Shown in pieces: positions 25,861 through 34,073 of a DNA stretch of 64,000 nt. The notes under the pieces are model-generated. The model ran no database searches, had not been told where the DNA came from, and saw nothing but the letters and a program-made list of their open reading frames with translations. Positions within the stretch are counted from its first letter, which is position 1; each line of letters opens with the position of its first letter. The stretch spans positions 3,130 through 67,129 of the forward strand of contig DAPW01000027.1 in the NCBI GenBank assembly GCA_002502245.1, in the 5' to 3' direction. The DNA comes from Methanoregula sp. UBA154. GTDB lineage: Archaea > Halobacteriota > Methanomicrobia > Methanomicrobiales > Methanospirillaceae. Made by a program: the position numbers and the translations under genes.

Positions 25861-27273
25861 ATGACCGGAGTGCCCGCACGAGAAACGTTTTACGGGCTTC
25901 CGGCCAATCGGTATGACACACTCATGTCCGCCACCCAGTATTTCCCCCTCCCCCCGGAACTGTTTGCGCATGCCTGCGACACGGTCAGCAAACGCGTCTC
26001 GCAGCTCCCATTTCTCCGGGGCGGTGTCAATGTTACCGGCGAACTGCTCGGTGTGACGATGGAATGCCTTAACGCAGAGCCCTCCCGGGCACTCCCGCTC
26101 ACCACCCCTCGGGATATGCACGGGAGTGTGACAGACGGGCTCGACCTGTGCGTGGAGCAGCGCCTGGGAGTACCGGGGAAGAGCATTGTCCCGGTCATCG
26201 CGGATGTGCTCTGCAGCGCCGGCATTACCGAAATGACAGAGATCGTTGACCGGCAGCTGCACCGGCCCCGGAGAGGTATCCGGCTTCTTTCTCCATGGAC
26301 ATGGCATATCGCATCGACCATGGCCCCTTCGGTCCGGCTGGGTGGCGGGGACTCCCTCTCCTGGCTGGATCTCTGTCCCGTATGCCGGACCGGGATCCTG
26401 GACCGGGTCACGGGAAAACAGCTCTTCGGCATCCCCCGCACGGAATTCTATATCAACTGCAGTCACTGCGGAGCAAAATTCATTCCGGTTGGACCGGCGT
26501 TCCGGCTCGTATCCATTGCCAGTATCCGTGACCCGCTCTGGAAAAAACATCTCGACAGGACATATCCCCCGGAGACGTGGGCAGCCCTCGCGCGCGGCAC
26601 CAGTCCGGGAGGCAACCCCGCCCCGCGCCCTGCCTTAAAAAAGCCTGACGCCCCTCCGCTTCCTGCTGCTGCCGTTACGCTCAACCATTTAAAAGACGGG
26701 TCCCTTGCCGTGCCGATTCATGGAAAAACCCTGTATTTTCATCCCGTTACCCTCCACTTTGCCGGGGGTGTTCGGGAGGACGCATTTACCCGTGTGCAGA
26801 AAACGCTGGGAGAAGTTCTGGAGCAGCAGGAGTTCGGGCACCTGCGGTCACCGGTCAATGCGAAATATTCCCGGTACCTGCCCATGAAAACCGGGCTTTT
26901 CCTGGGGCAGCTCAAGGAACGGCACGATCCGTTCTACCGCGAGTTCCTCAACCCGTCCGGTGATGAGAAATACGGGACGTTCCGGGCAGCAGACTCAAAA
27001 GAAACAGAAAAAAAAGGTATCATTCTTGTTGTCGTGAACCGGGGACTCTATTGTGCCGTCAACTCCCCGGATCCGCTGCACACCACCATGAACAACCGGT
27101 TCGGCAGGATCGGGCCTGACGATTGTCTCCTGTCAGGAGATCAGGTCCGGTGCCGGATCAATGCCCTTCTCTGCACCTATAAAAAAGAGACAGGACTATA
27201 TATCCACGCTGTGGAAAACAATGATGAGCGGCTGGCCGTACGAAATGCCATCGATGACCTTCTTGCCGTCTGA
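25861..27273 (+). CDS. uncharacterised protein with central zinc ribbon
   Basis: 470 residues from ATG 25861. The frame is open from 25528, but that part overlaps the signal-peptide region of the divergent NapH-like gene. A TATA-like TTTATATAG at about 25786 supports a start near 25861; ATG 25741 or 25753 are alternatives. CPVCRTGIL and CSHCGAKFIP, about 30 residues apart near the middle, look like one zinc site. The C-terminal region (GTFRAADSKETEKKG, NNRFGRIGPDD) is soluble. No family is recognised. The next gene is another zinc-ribbon protein. Confidence 0.7.
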   Translation: MTGVPARETFYGLPANRYDTLMSATQYFPLPPELFAHACDTVSKRVSQLPFLRGGVNVTGELLGVTMECLNAEPSRALPLTTPRDMHGSVTDGLDLCVEQRLGVPGKSIVPVIADVLCSAGITEMTEIVDRQLHRPRRGIRLLSPWTWHIASTMAPSVRLGGGDSLSWLDLCPVCRTGILDRVTGKQLFGIPRTEFYINCSHCGAKFIPVGPAFRLVSIASIRDPLWKKHLDRTYPPETWAALARGTSPGGNPAPRPALKKPDAPPLPAAAVTLNHLKDGSLAVPIHGKTLYFHPVTLHFAGGVREDAFTRVQKTLGEVLEQQEFGHLRSPVNAKYSRYLPMKTGLFLGQLKERHDPFYREFLNPSGDEKYGTFRAADSKETEKKGIILVVVNRGLYCAVNSPDPLHTTMNNRFGRIGPDDCLLSGDQVRCRINALLCTYKKETGLYIHAVENNDERLAVRNAIDDLLAV

Positions 27274-27383
27274 CGGGCAGGGAATTTCCCTTGAGAGAAC
27301 CGATCTCGTGATCAGAGAATTTTTCATATCCAATGATAACATTATACTTATCTAATCTTGAGAACCGGAAACGGAGTTTGCCG

Positions 27384-28787
27384 ATGAAGTGCCCAAACTG
27401 CGGGATGAATATACGCGATGATATTCCTGTATGTGGTTATTGCGGGGAACCAGTACCCCAGCAGCCACAGAAACAATCCGATAGCGCGGGCAAACGTCTC
27501 CCCTCATCGGGTACTGCACTGCAGAAAGGGGCACTGCCTGCCAGACATCCGTCAGATGACGGTGATGCGGGTGAAGAGGAAGAAGAGGGCGGGCTCTCAC
27601 CCTACCTGCAGCCCGGCGAACAGGTGATCATCGGCTCACTCAATGTATCCGTGAAGAAATTTTTCTTCCATGCCTATATGACTGACCGGCGAATCTTCCT
27701 CATCGATACGCAGGAGAAGAAACTCAAGGTCACAGCCAAGGATGTCCCGCGGGATACTGTTGCCGGGAGTATCAGCGAGTTTTCTGAAAATTCCGACCCG
27801 GTTCTGGTCTTATCCCTCCGCTCCGCGGACGATGAGATCAAGACAATGAAGATAGTTTTTGTCCAGAACGGAATGGACCGATCCGCCGAGATTGATGAAT
27901 GGATTGCCCTTCTCCACAAAGACCATGAGCCGGCAGCGTCACAGCCCCCCGTGGCCGGCGAACCCTCAGAACCTGAGCCGGAGCAGGTTCCTGCTCCATC
28001 GGAGACTCATGTGAAGAATCAGGAACTGAGGCCGACGAAAAAACCGGTAAAATCTCTTGAAAAGCAACCGCCGGTAAAACGACTGATCTCATTTGCCAAG
28101 GCACCGGAAGCGGAAGCAGCACACGAACCGCAACCTGCCTCCCCGCCCCGGCGTGCCCAGGTCAGGCAGGTTATGGAATCGGTAAAAAAGGAGGCCCCTG
28201 TTGTCACCGAGCCTGAACGCGAGGTACTGCCGGCATCCCGTGATCATGTGCCTCCGGTGAAAAAACCCGAAGTCCAGTCTGCCATGAAGGTTGCCATGAA
28301 AAGTGCCATGAAACCTCTGGCACAACCGCATGCCCGTCCGGTAAAACGGGATATATCCGAACATGTTGTCCGGCGCCCGGTTGTGGAACCCGAACCGAGA
28401 GAAACCGCCGAACCGCCACGGCGGCCGATGATCCATGAAAAAGTCCGTGAACCTCCTGTCCACGAAGAGACTGCGGAAATTCCCCAGTTCTGTCACAATT
28501 GCGGGAAGAAGCTCCCGATGGAAGCGAATTTCTGCCCCGGGTGCGGGATAAAACTGAGCCCAAACCGGACCCTGACCAATGCCCGCTTCCCCACAACCTC
28601 CCGTGGGAAACGATCCGTGCCTGCAGACACCGTGACTCCTGAACGGAGGCCGGTACCTCAGCCCCGGCCGGCAGAACCTGATGAAAATGAGAAGGAGGAT
28701 GAAAAGCCGCAGCCCACCAAGCCTCCGGTGAAGAAGGCCCCCAAGGGGAGCGAGATGACGATCCTCCATAAATTCCTCAGAAGATAA
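27384..28787 (+). CDS. zinc-ribbon / PH-like / zinc-ribbon protein of unknown function
   Basis: 467 residues from ATG 27384 (GGAG nearby). An N-terminal zinc ribbon, MKCPNCGMNIRDDIPVCGYCG, is followed by a compact region at about 75-185 (FFFHAYMTDRRIFLIDTQEKK) resembling bacterial PH-like domains. About 230 residues of Pro/Glu/Lys-rich low complexity follow, with near-repeats of MKVAMKSAMK. A second ribbon, FCHNCGKKLPMEANFCPGCG, lies near residue 370. Double-ended zinc-ribbon proteins with a disordered middle are common in methanogens. Role unknown; scaffold or adaptor would be a guess. Confidence 0.75.
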   Translation: MKCPNCGMNIRDDIPVCGYCGEPVPQQPQKQSDSAGKRLPSSGTALQKGALPARHPSDDGDAGEEEEEGGLSPYLQPGEQVIIGSLNVSVKKFFFHAYMTDRRIFLIDTQEKKLKVTAKDVPRDTVAGSISEFSENSDPVLVLSLRSADDEIKTMKIVFVQNGMDRSAEIDEWIALLHKDHEPAASQPPVAGEPSEPEPEQVPAPSETHVKNQELRPTKKPVKSLEKQPPVKRLISFAKAPEAEAAHEPQPASPPRRAQVRQVMESVKKEAPVVTEPEREVLPASRDHVPPVKKPEVQSAMKVAMKSAMKPLAQPHARPVKRDISEHVVRRPVVEPEPRETAEPPRRPMIHEKVREPPVHEETAEIPQFCHNCGKKLPMEANFCPGCGIKLSPNRTLTNARFPTTSRGKRSVPADTVTPERRPVPQPRPAEPDENEKEDEKPQPTKPPVKKAPKGSEMTILHKFLRR

Positions 28788-28932
28788 ATGTTTTTCCTGC
28801 TTCATGCGTACTTCTTCTGGTGGGAGGGTATCTGCGAGGATGACTCTGCATTCCTGACTTCTGCGGCAGCTATTGTGCATTACCGGCATCTGCGGATGGG
28901 TTTCCGAAATTACTGCAAGTAATAATCGTGCG

Positions 28933-28951
28933 CTCATTCTTGTTGAATGAG
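28933..28951 (+). promoter_or_regulatory. inverted repeat and TATA box before the methionine adenosyltransferase gene
   Basis: CTCATTC-TTGTT-GAATGAG is a perfect seven-base dyad. A TATA-like TGTTATATG follows at about 28955, with the start codon about 45 bases further. The dyad immediately before the TATA box could be an operator; it may also be chance. Confidence 0.35.
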
Positions 28952-29002
28952 AAATGTTATATGAACTCCAGTTCCTTGTATACTAACGAAGTGTCACGAG
29001 GA

Positions 29003-30211
29003 ATGAGAGTGAAGAGAAATATCCATATCGAAGCCCTGAACCAGATTCCCCTTGAAAAACAGCGGAATGAACTTGTCGAGCGCAAATGCCTCGGGCATCC
29101 CGACAGTCTTGCCGACGGGATTGCCGAGTCGATCAGCCAGGCACTCTGCAAAACCTATCTCGAGGAGTTCGGCGTTGTCCTCCACCACAATACCGACCAG
29201 GGCGAGGTCGTTGCCGGTGAGTCGTGCCCGAAGTTCGGCGGAGGCCGGATGATCCGCCCCATCTTTATCCTTATTGACGGGAGGGCGACCAAACAGTTCA
29301 ACGGGGTCACGATCCCCACGGATGCGGTTGCCGTTGAGGCCACGACCTCGTATATTCACAAGATCCTGCCGGACCTCAATATTAACCGCGACCTGATGAT
29401 CGACTGCCGGCTCGGGACCGGCTCAACCGACCTGCGGGATGTCTTTAAGCTGGGCAACGGGAAAGTACCCCGGTCAAACGACACCTCGTTCGGTGTCGGG
29501 CACGCCCCCTTCTCTGAAGTCGAGACGATCATCAAAAACTCGGCTGACTTTATCGACACAAAACTCCGGAAAAAGTACCCCGCCATCGGCCAGGACATAA
29601 AAATCATGGGACTCCGGGACCGCGACACTATCACCCTCACGGTAGCCTGCGCCATCGTTGACCGGTATTGTGCGGATATCCGTGAATACCAGGAATACAT
29701 GGAACTCTTGAAAGAGCAGATATCGGCTGTTGCAAAGAAGAGCACGAAGCGCAAGGTCATTGTCCATGTCAACACTGCCGACGACATCCGGAAGAAGAGC
29801 GTGTTCCTGACTGTTACCGGAACTTCCGCCGAGATGGGTGACGACGGTTCGGTAGGCCGCGGCAACCGCTGCAACGGGCTCATCACCCCCAACCGCCCCA
29901 TGAGCATGGAAGCAACGAGCGGCAAGAACCCGATCAACCACATCGGCAAGATGTACAACCTCCTCTCCACCCAGATCGCACAGGATTGTGTAAAGAAGGT
30001 CCACGGGATCGAGGAGATGTATGTACGGCTCCTCTCCCAGATAGGCAAGCCGATAGACCAGCCGCTCGTGGCAAGTATCCAGATACTTCCCGCTTCCGGC
30101 GTAAAACTGAAGGATATCAACGATGAGATCTACGGGATTGTCGACGACCAGCTGGCACACGTCACCAGCATCACCGAAAAGGTCATTGCCGGCAAACTCA
30201 AGACATTCTGA
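29003..30211 (+). CDS. mat: archaeal S-adenosylmethionine synthetase
   Basis: 402 residues from ATG 29003; GTG 29009 is equally plausible because GAGG lies about eight bases before it. Archaeal-type MAT motifs: ERKCLGHPDSLADGIAESIS, HHNTDQGEVVAGES and GVGHAPFSEVE. It makes S-adenosylmethionine from methionine and ATP, used in methylation and in the many radical-SAM steps of methanogen cofactor synthesis. hisG begins seven bases after the stop, so mat may be co-transcribed with the his genes. Confidence 0.95.
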   Translation: MRVKRNIHIEALNQIPLEKQRNELVERKCLGHPDSLADGIAESISQALCKTYLEEFGVVLHHNTDQGEVVAGESCPKFGGGRMIRPIFILIDGRATKQFNGVTIPTDAVAVEATTSYIHKILPDLNINRDLMIDCRLGTGSTDLRDVFKLGNGKVPRSNDTSFGVGHAPFSEVETIIKNSADFIDTKLRKKYPAIGQDIKIMGLRDRDTITLTVACAIVDRYCADIREYQEYMELLKEQISAVAKKSTKRKVIVHVNTADDIRKKSVFLTVTGTSAEMGDDGSVGRGNRCNGLITPNRPMSMEATSGKNPINHIGKMYNLLSTQIAQDCVKKVHGIEEMYVRLLSQIGKPIDQPLVASIQILPASGVKLKDINDEIYGIVDDQLAHVTSITEKVIAGKLKTF

Positions 30212-30218
30212 TCAGAAC

Positions 30219-31136
30219 ATGCCACCAGCAAAAAAAACGGGAAAAAAGTCCCGTGACACAAAACCTTTTTCTGATATCGTACGACTCGCTATTCCCAACA
30301 AAGGACGGATTGCCGCCCCGATCATTGACCTGGTCGAGAAGAGCGGCCTCCACTTGGCGGAAGCCGGCGAACAGCGCCGCCTGATCACAAAGACTCTTGA
30401 CCCCCATGTGGAGATCCTCTTTGCCCGCCCGGTCGATATCCCGGAATATGTTGCAACCGGGGCTGCAGACCTCGGGATCACCGGCCATGATATGGTGGTC
30501 GAACGCGGGTCCGATGTCGCGGAACTGCTTGACCTCCAGTCAGGCAGGGCCCGGCTCGTGCTTGCCGTTCATGAGGACTCAGAGATTACCCGGGCAGACC
30601 AGCTTGCCGGTCTCAAGGTAGCAACGGAATTTCCCACCATCACCCGCGCCTATTTCAAAAAGCAGAATATTGCTGTCGATGTCGTCCTCGTCGGCGGTGC
30701 CTGCGAAGCAACACCCCATCTCGGGATCGCCGATGCTATCATCGATCTATCGAGTTCGGGAACCACGCTCAAGACCAACCGCCTCCGGGTGATCGATGAG
30801 GTGATGGTCACCTCTACCCAGCTGATCGCAAACCGCGAATCCCTCCGGGCCAAGAAAGAGAAGATCGACGAGATTCACCTTGCCCTTGAGAGTGTGATCC
30901 GTGCACGGGGCCAGTGCTACCTGATGATGAATGTGAAACGGGCATCCCTCGATGCGGTACGGCGCCTGCTGCCGGGGCTTTCCGGGCCTACGGTCATGGA
31001 CGTGGCCTCATCCGAGGGCCTCGTTGCCGTCCATGCGGTGGTGAACGAGGAGCGGGTGTACATGCTCATCAGCCAGCTGAAACGTGCCGGGGCGAAGGAT
31101 ATCCTCGTCATGGCCATCCAGAGGATGATCCGCTGA
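30219..31136 (+). CDS. hisG: ATP phosphoribosyltransferase (long form)
   Basis: 305 residues from ATG 30219; the open frame extends upstream into mat. The first 20 residues are a basic extension before VRLAIPNKGRIAAPIIDLVE, the usual start of HisG. GITGHDMVVERG and the GACEATPHLGIADAIIDLSS-type PRPP block follow. The C-terminal about 75 residues (EGLVAVHAVVNEERVYMLIS) form the ACT-like regulatory domain, so histidine feedback is expected and HisZ is not needed. It catalyses the first step of histidine synthesis. Confidence 0.94.
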   Translation: MPPAKKTGKKSRDTKPFSDIVRLAIPNKGRIAAPIIDLVEKSGLHLAEAGEQRRLITKTLDPHVEILFARPVDIPEYVATGAADLGITGHDMVVERGSDVAELLDLQSGRARLVLAVHEDSEITRADQLAGLKVATEFPTITRAYFKKQNIAVDVVLVGGACEATPHLGIADAIIDLSSSGTTLKTNRLRVIDEVMVTSTQLIANRESLRAKKEKIDEIHLALESVIRARGQCYLMMNVKRASLDAVRRLLPGLSGPTVMDVASSEGLVAVHAVVNEERVYMLISQLKRAGAKDILVMAIQRMIR

Positions 31137-31141
31137 TCCCT

Positions 31142-31852
31142 ATGAAAATCTTCCCGGCTGTCGATATACTCGGGGGACGATGCGTCCAGCTGGTGCAGGG
31201 AAAACGGGAGAGCGCAACGGCCTACGGGGACCCGCTTTCCTGCGCCACGCGCTGGCTGAACGAAGGAGCTACTGCCCTCCATGTCGTGAACCTTGACGGG
31301 GCGTTCGGCAGCTCGTCGGCGAATGCCGGACTTATCACGGAGCTTATCAGAAAGACCGGGGTGGAGATTGAACTTGGCGGAGGTATCCGGTCCGTTGAGG
31401 ATGCACGGCACTGGCTCGAGACTGGTGTGGACCGGGTCATCATCTCGACCCTTGCAACGCAGGACCCGGAGTGTATCCGCACGCTTGCCCGGGAATTTGG
31501 CAGCAAACGGGTGATGCCTGGCGTGGATGCGAAGGGAGGTCAGATAGCCGTTCACGGCTGGCAGGAGACTGCCGGCGATTACCTCGACTGGGCAAAGAAG
31601 TTCGAGGAGCTCGGGGCCGGCTCACTCCTGTATACCAACGTGGATGTCGAAGGGCTGCAGCAGGGTGTCCGCTTCGAACCGGTGAAACGCTTAATCGACC
31701 ATGTCCGTATCCCGGTCGTGGTTGCCGGCGGTGTCTCGTCCCGTGCGGATGTGGACGGTCTGCGGGATGCCGGGGCGTACGGCGCCGTACTCGGGTCAGC
31801 CCTGTACAGCGGGAAGATCACACTGCTAGAAGCACTGGAGGAATGCCGATGA
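31142..31852 (+). CDS. hisA: phosphoribosylformimino-5-aminoimidazole carboxamide ribotide isomerase
   Basis: 236 residues from ATG 31142. It starts MKIFPAVDILGGRCVQLVQG with the catalytic Asp, and has LHVVNLDGAFG, ELGGGIRS and VVAGGVSSRAD, a classic half-repeat TIM barrel. It isomerises ProFAR to PRFAR in histidine synthesis. The open frame in the track of this strand begins inside hisG, which is not the real start. The stop overlaps the hisB ATG by three bases. Confidence 0.94.
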   Translation: MKIFPAVDILGGRCVQLVQGKRESATAYGDPLSCATRWLNEGATALHVVNLDGAFGSSSANAGLITELIRKTGVEIELGGGIRSVEDARHWLETGVDRVIISTLATQDPECIRTLAREFGSKRVMPGVDAKGGQIAVHGWQETAGDYLDWAKKFEELGAGSLLYTNVDVEGLQQGVRFEPVKRLIDHVRIPVVVAGGVSSRADVDGLRDAGAYGAVLGSALYSGKITLLEALEECR

Positions 31853-32427
31853 GAATTGCTGAAGTAAAACGGGAGACGAAAGAGACGAAGATCGCACTGA
31901 AACTGAACCCGGACGGGACCGGGAAAGTTACCGTAGAGAGCGGTGTACCGTTCTTTGACCATATGCTCACCTCGATGGCAAAGCATGGCGGGTTTGATCT
32001 TGCCTGCACCGCGAAGGGCGATCTGCACGTGGACAGCCACCATACGATCGAGGATATCGGGATCGTGTTCGGCGATGCCATAAAACAGGTTATGGACGAG
32101 GGGAAGGGCATCCGGCGTTTTGCCCATGCAGTGATCCCGATGGATGAGTCGATTGCCACGGTGGCCCTCGATTGCGGCGGGAGGGGGTATCTCGTTTTTA
32201 CCGGAACGTTCGGTAACAAGGCCGTCGGGACCATCCCGTCAGATATATTCGAGCATTTCTTCTATTCCCTGTGCAACCGTGCCGGGATAACGGCCCACAT
32301 TGCCTTTACCGGGAAGAACGATCACCACCAGTGCGAGGCGGTATTCAAGGCCTTCGGGATTGCTCTTGGTGAAGCGCTCTCCCTCTCCGGTAAAAAAGGC
32401 GTGCCGAGCACGAAGGGGACGTTCTGA
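31849..32427 (+). CDS. hisB: imidazoleglycerol-phosphate dehydratase
   Basis: 192 residues from ATG 31849, overlapping the hisA stop as ATGA. The metal-binding motifs FFDHMLTSMAKHGGFDL, DSHHTIEDIGIVFGDA, IFEHFFYSLCNRAGI and GKNDHHQCEAVFKAFG are complete. It dehydrates imidazole-glycerol phosphate using Mn, the sixth step of histidine synthesis. It is the last gene of the mat-hisG-hisA-hisB group. Confidence 0.95.
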   Translation: MRIAEVKRETKETKIALKLNPDGTGKVTVESGVPFFDHMLTSMAKHGGFDLACTAKGDLHVDSHHTIEDIGIVFGDAIKQVMDEGKGIRRFAHAVIPMDESIATVALDCGGRGYLVFTGTFGNKAVGTIPSDIFEHFFYSLCNRAGITAHIAFTGKNDHHQCEAVFKAFGIALGEALSLSGKKGVPSTKGTF

Positions 32428-32461
32428 ACGGATTCAGATGAACTTCTGCATCCAGACGGTA

Positions 32462-32813
32462 TCAAAGACCATCCCCTTCTTTATCCAGCCGGGCAAGGAT
32501 TGCTGATCCCAGGCCATTTCCGGTAAGGTCCGGCCGGATAAAATACGTGACTTCCGCGGTATGCTGAAATGCCGGCATCGGGTTATGGGCGCGGAGCAGG
32601 CCGAACCCCGGCAAAATTCCCGTCAGGAAGTCGTGCCGCAATGGATGGATACTTCCGGCAGGATTCAAGAAACAGATCAAAAAAGCCGTGCGGCACTCTG
32701 TCCTCCGGATATGCTGCATAGCTGTGCTCGATATAATAATTGAAGAGATCGATAACCGCCTCCCGCTCGGTCTCCGAGACGGGGCTGAACACGAATTCTG
32801 TTATCGCCACCAT
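32462..32813 (-). pseudogene. decayed GNAT acetyltransferase
   Basis: The minus strand from 32813 codes for VAITEFVFSPVSETEREAVI and DLFNYYIEHSYAAYPEDRVP, typical of phosphinothricin-acetyltransferase-like proteins. Around 32640 the frame shifts; the second part reads HNPMPAFQHTAEVTYFIRPD and then GNGLGSAILARLDKEG, the acetyl-CoA loop. The frame then stops, before the C-terminal half that normally follows. One frameshift and a truncation make it a probable pseudogene. A perfect dyad lies just upstream of its start and resembles the site in front of the marR gene, so it was probably the regulated partner. Confidence 0.8.
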
Positions 32814-32835
32814 GGTGAATCGCCTTGGTTACAAA

Positions 32836-32860
32836 AAATAGTTTAGCATCTAAACTATTT
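32836..32860. promoter_or_regulatory. MarR-type operator candidate, site 1
   Basis: AAATAGTTTAG-CAT-CTAAACTATTT: eleven-base arms are perfectly complementary around a three-base centre. It lies 23 bases before the acetyltransferase start and contains the TAG stop of marR. The core TTTAGCATCTA recurs at the marR start codon (site 2). Confidence 0.65.
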
Positions 32861-33418
32861 AAGGATAGCCGGCCCCGGGCTATCGATATCCAGGGATGTG
32901 GATCCACCCTCTGCCAATTCCTGCGTAATCCTGCGCCGTGTTTCCGCGCAGTCGTCAAATACCTTCTCTATCCCAAAGAGGACATTCCGGATCGCATCCC
33001 GTTCTTTCTGGCCAAGACCGGCAACCTGCCGGGCAATCCGCTTGTTCACTGCCGCATGATATGCCCGGTGCCAGCTAAATGCCCGCATTCCTGTCCCGGT
33101 GAGCCGGATATACATGGTTTTGTTATTTCCCTTTGGGCTTACCCGTTCCACGTATTCTTTTTCTTCCAGTTTTTTTACCGTTTGAGAAAGTGCCCCCTTG
33201 GTGATACCCAGCCGCAACGCGAGGGCTGTCATACTGTCATCCGGAAAACGCCCGGCCATATCTATGACGTGGATCTCTGAAGTATGGAGCAACACTCCGT
33301 CTCCGGTATCCACCGGTTCCCGTTCGATCAAGGCAGCTTTGTTCAAGAGCCGCGTCATTAGATCGGTGAATTCTTCGGCCGTAGTATCGCAGCCGTTGTC
33401 TGAAAAATCGTTTAGCAT
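32855..33418 (-). CDS. MarR-family transcriptional regulator
   Basis: 187 residues. A central winged helix is visible: MTALALRLGITKGALSQTVK is the recognition region, KKLEEKEYVERVSPKGNNKT the wing. Flanking helices for dimerisation are present. MarR proteins repress neighbouring genes and release DNA when they bind small molecules or are oxidised. Two similar dyads, one over its own start codon and one before the downstream acetyltransferase gene, suggest self-regulation plus control of that gene. The target being a pseudogene suggests the system is decaying. Confidence 0.9.
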   Translation of the reverse strand: MLNDFSDNGCDTTAEEFTDLMTRLLNKAALIEREPVDTGDGVLLHTSEIHVIDMAGRFPDDSMTALALRLGITKGALSQTVKKLEEKEYVERVSPKGNNKTMYIRLTGTGMRAFSWHRAYHAAVNKRIARQVAGLGQKERDAIRNVLFGIEKVFDDCAETRRRITQELAEGGSTSLDIDSPGPAILK

Positions 33419-33428
33419 CTATACATAT
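33406..33428. promoter_or_regulatory. MarR-type operator candidate, site 2, over the marR start codon
   Basis: ATCGTTTAG-CAT-CTATACATAT is an imperfect dyad whose CAT centre is the marR ATG on the minus strand. It shares GTTTAGCATCTA with site 1. A regulator bound here would block its own expression. Confidence 0.55.
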
Positions 33429-33447
33429 CTCAGTCCGGTCAGATTAT

Positions 33448-33529
33448 AATTCCACGGAATCACATGCGCCCCCGCCCCCACGGGAGCAGGGCTGGCGCAA
33501 GGGGGGCGATTTAATCACTTTACCATGAT
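33448..33529 (+). repeat. dispersed repeat R2, copy 2
   Basis: Matches 17555-17641: TTCCACGGAATCACATGC, GCAGGGCTGGCGCAAGGGG, TTTAATCACTTTACCATGAT. Same orientation as copy 1. Confidence 0.75.
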
Positions 33530-33589
33530 CTCCCATGATAATCGCTTCCTTTTAGGAATCGATAATGGGGATTGATCCCCCCATACTCC

Positions 33590-33796
33590 CTGGTATGATG
33601 AACGCCCGCGGCCCAAAAAGGGCGCCCCGCGGCGGGTTCCGGACGGTTGAAAAAATGCTGAAGAGATTGAACCTTTCTGCCCGCGGTGCGCCGGAGAAGC
33701 CCTGAGGCGGGGAACCCTTGCACGATCACAGGCTATTCCTGATTTTCATGGTTCAGGTGTGAACGTTCCGTTCATGCCCTGTTTCTACAAAGCAGG
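33590..33796 (-). repeat. dispersed repeat R1, copy 3
   Basis: Reverse orientation to copy 1. It contains CGGCCCAAAAAGGGCGCCCC, AGAAGCCCTGAGGCGGGGAA, then TTCATGCCCTGTTTCTACAA ending at AGCAGG. The last block is the reversed complement of the left end of copy 1 (TGTAGAAACAGGCATGAAC), which confirms a defined terminus. Confidence 0.8.
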
Positions 33797-34073
33797 AATT
33801 TATTCCTTCCCGTTGCTTTGGCAAAAAGGGTTCTCAGTTCTTGTGAATGGGCTCCACGCTTCATTTGAGGGGAGGCAGCTCCGGAGGAGCATCCCCGGAC
33901 CCTGCCCGTTCTTCCTGAAAATTACCGTTTCCTATTCAGAAGCCTCGTAATTGCACCCTGTCACCAGCCGATACGTATGGCGCACGACCGGGTCAGAACC
34001 TGAACGGCCTGGTACCTGTCGAAGATTCCAGAGAATTCTTCTCCAGTCATTCCCCGCTGAAGCAGCGACCGGC

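Larger units (their letters stand above)
33419..34073. other. gap with repeats R2 and R1
   Basis: No gene. R2 copy at 33448-33529, then an IR-like TCCCATGATAATCGCTTCC region, then R1 copy at 33590-33796 in reverse orientation. The last about 275 bases before the Lon-domain gene show nothing recognisable. Confidence 0.6.

Noticed and set aside
28933..29003. SAM riboswitch before the mat gene
   Set aside because: The leader is too short and lacks recognisable SAM aptamer motifs; only a seven-base dyad is present.
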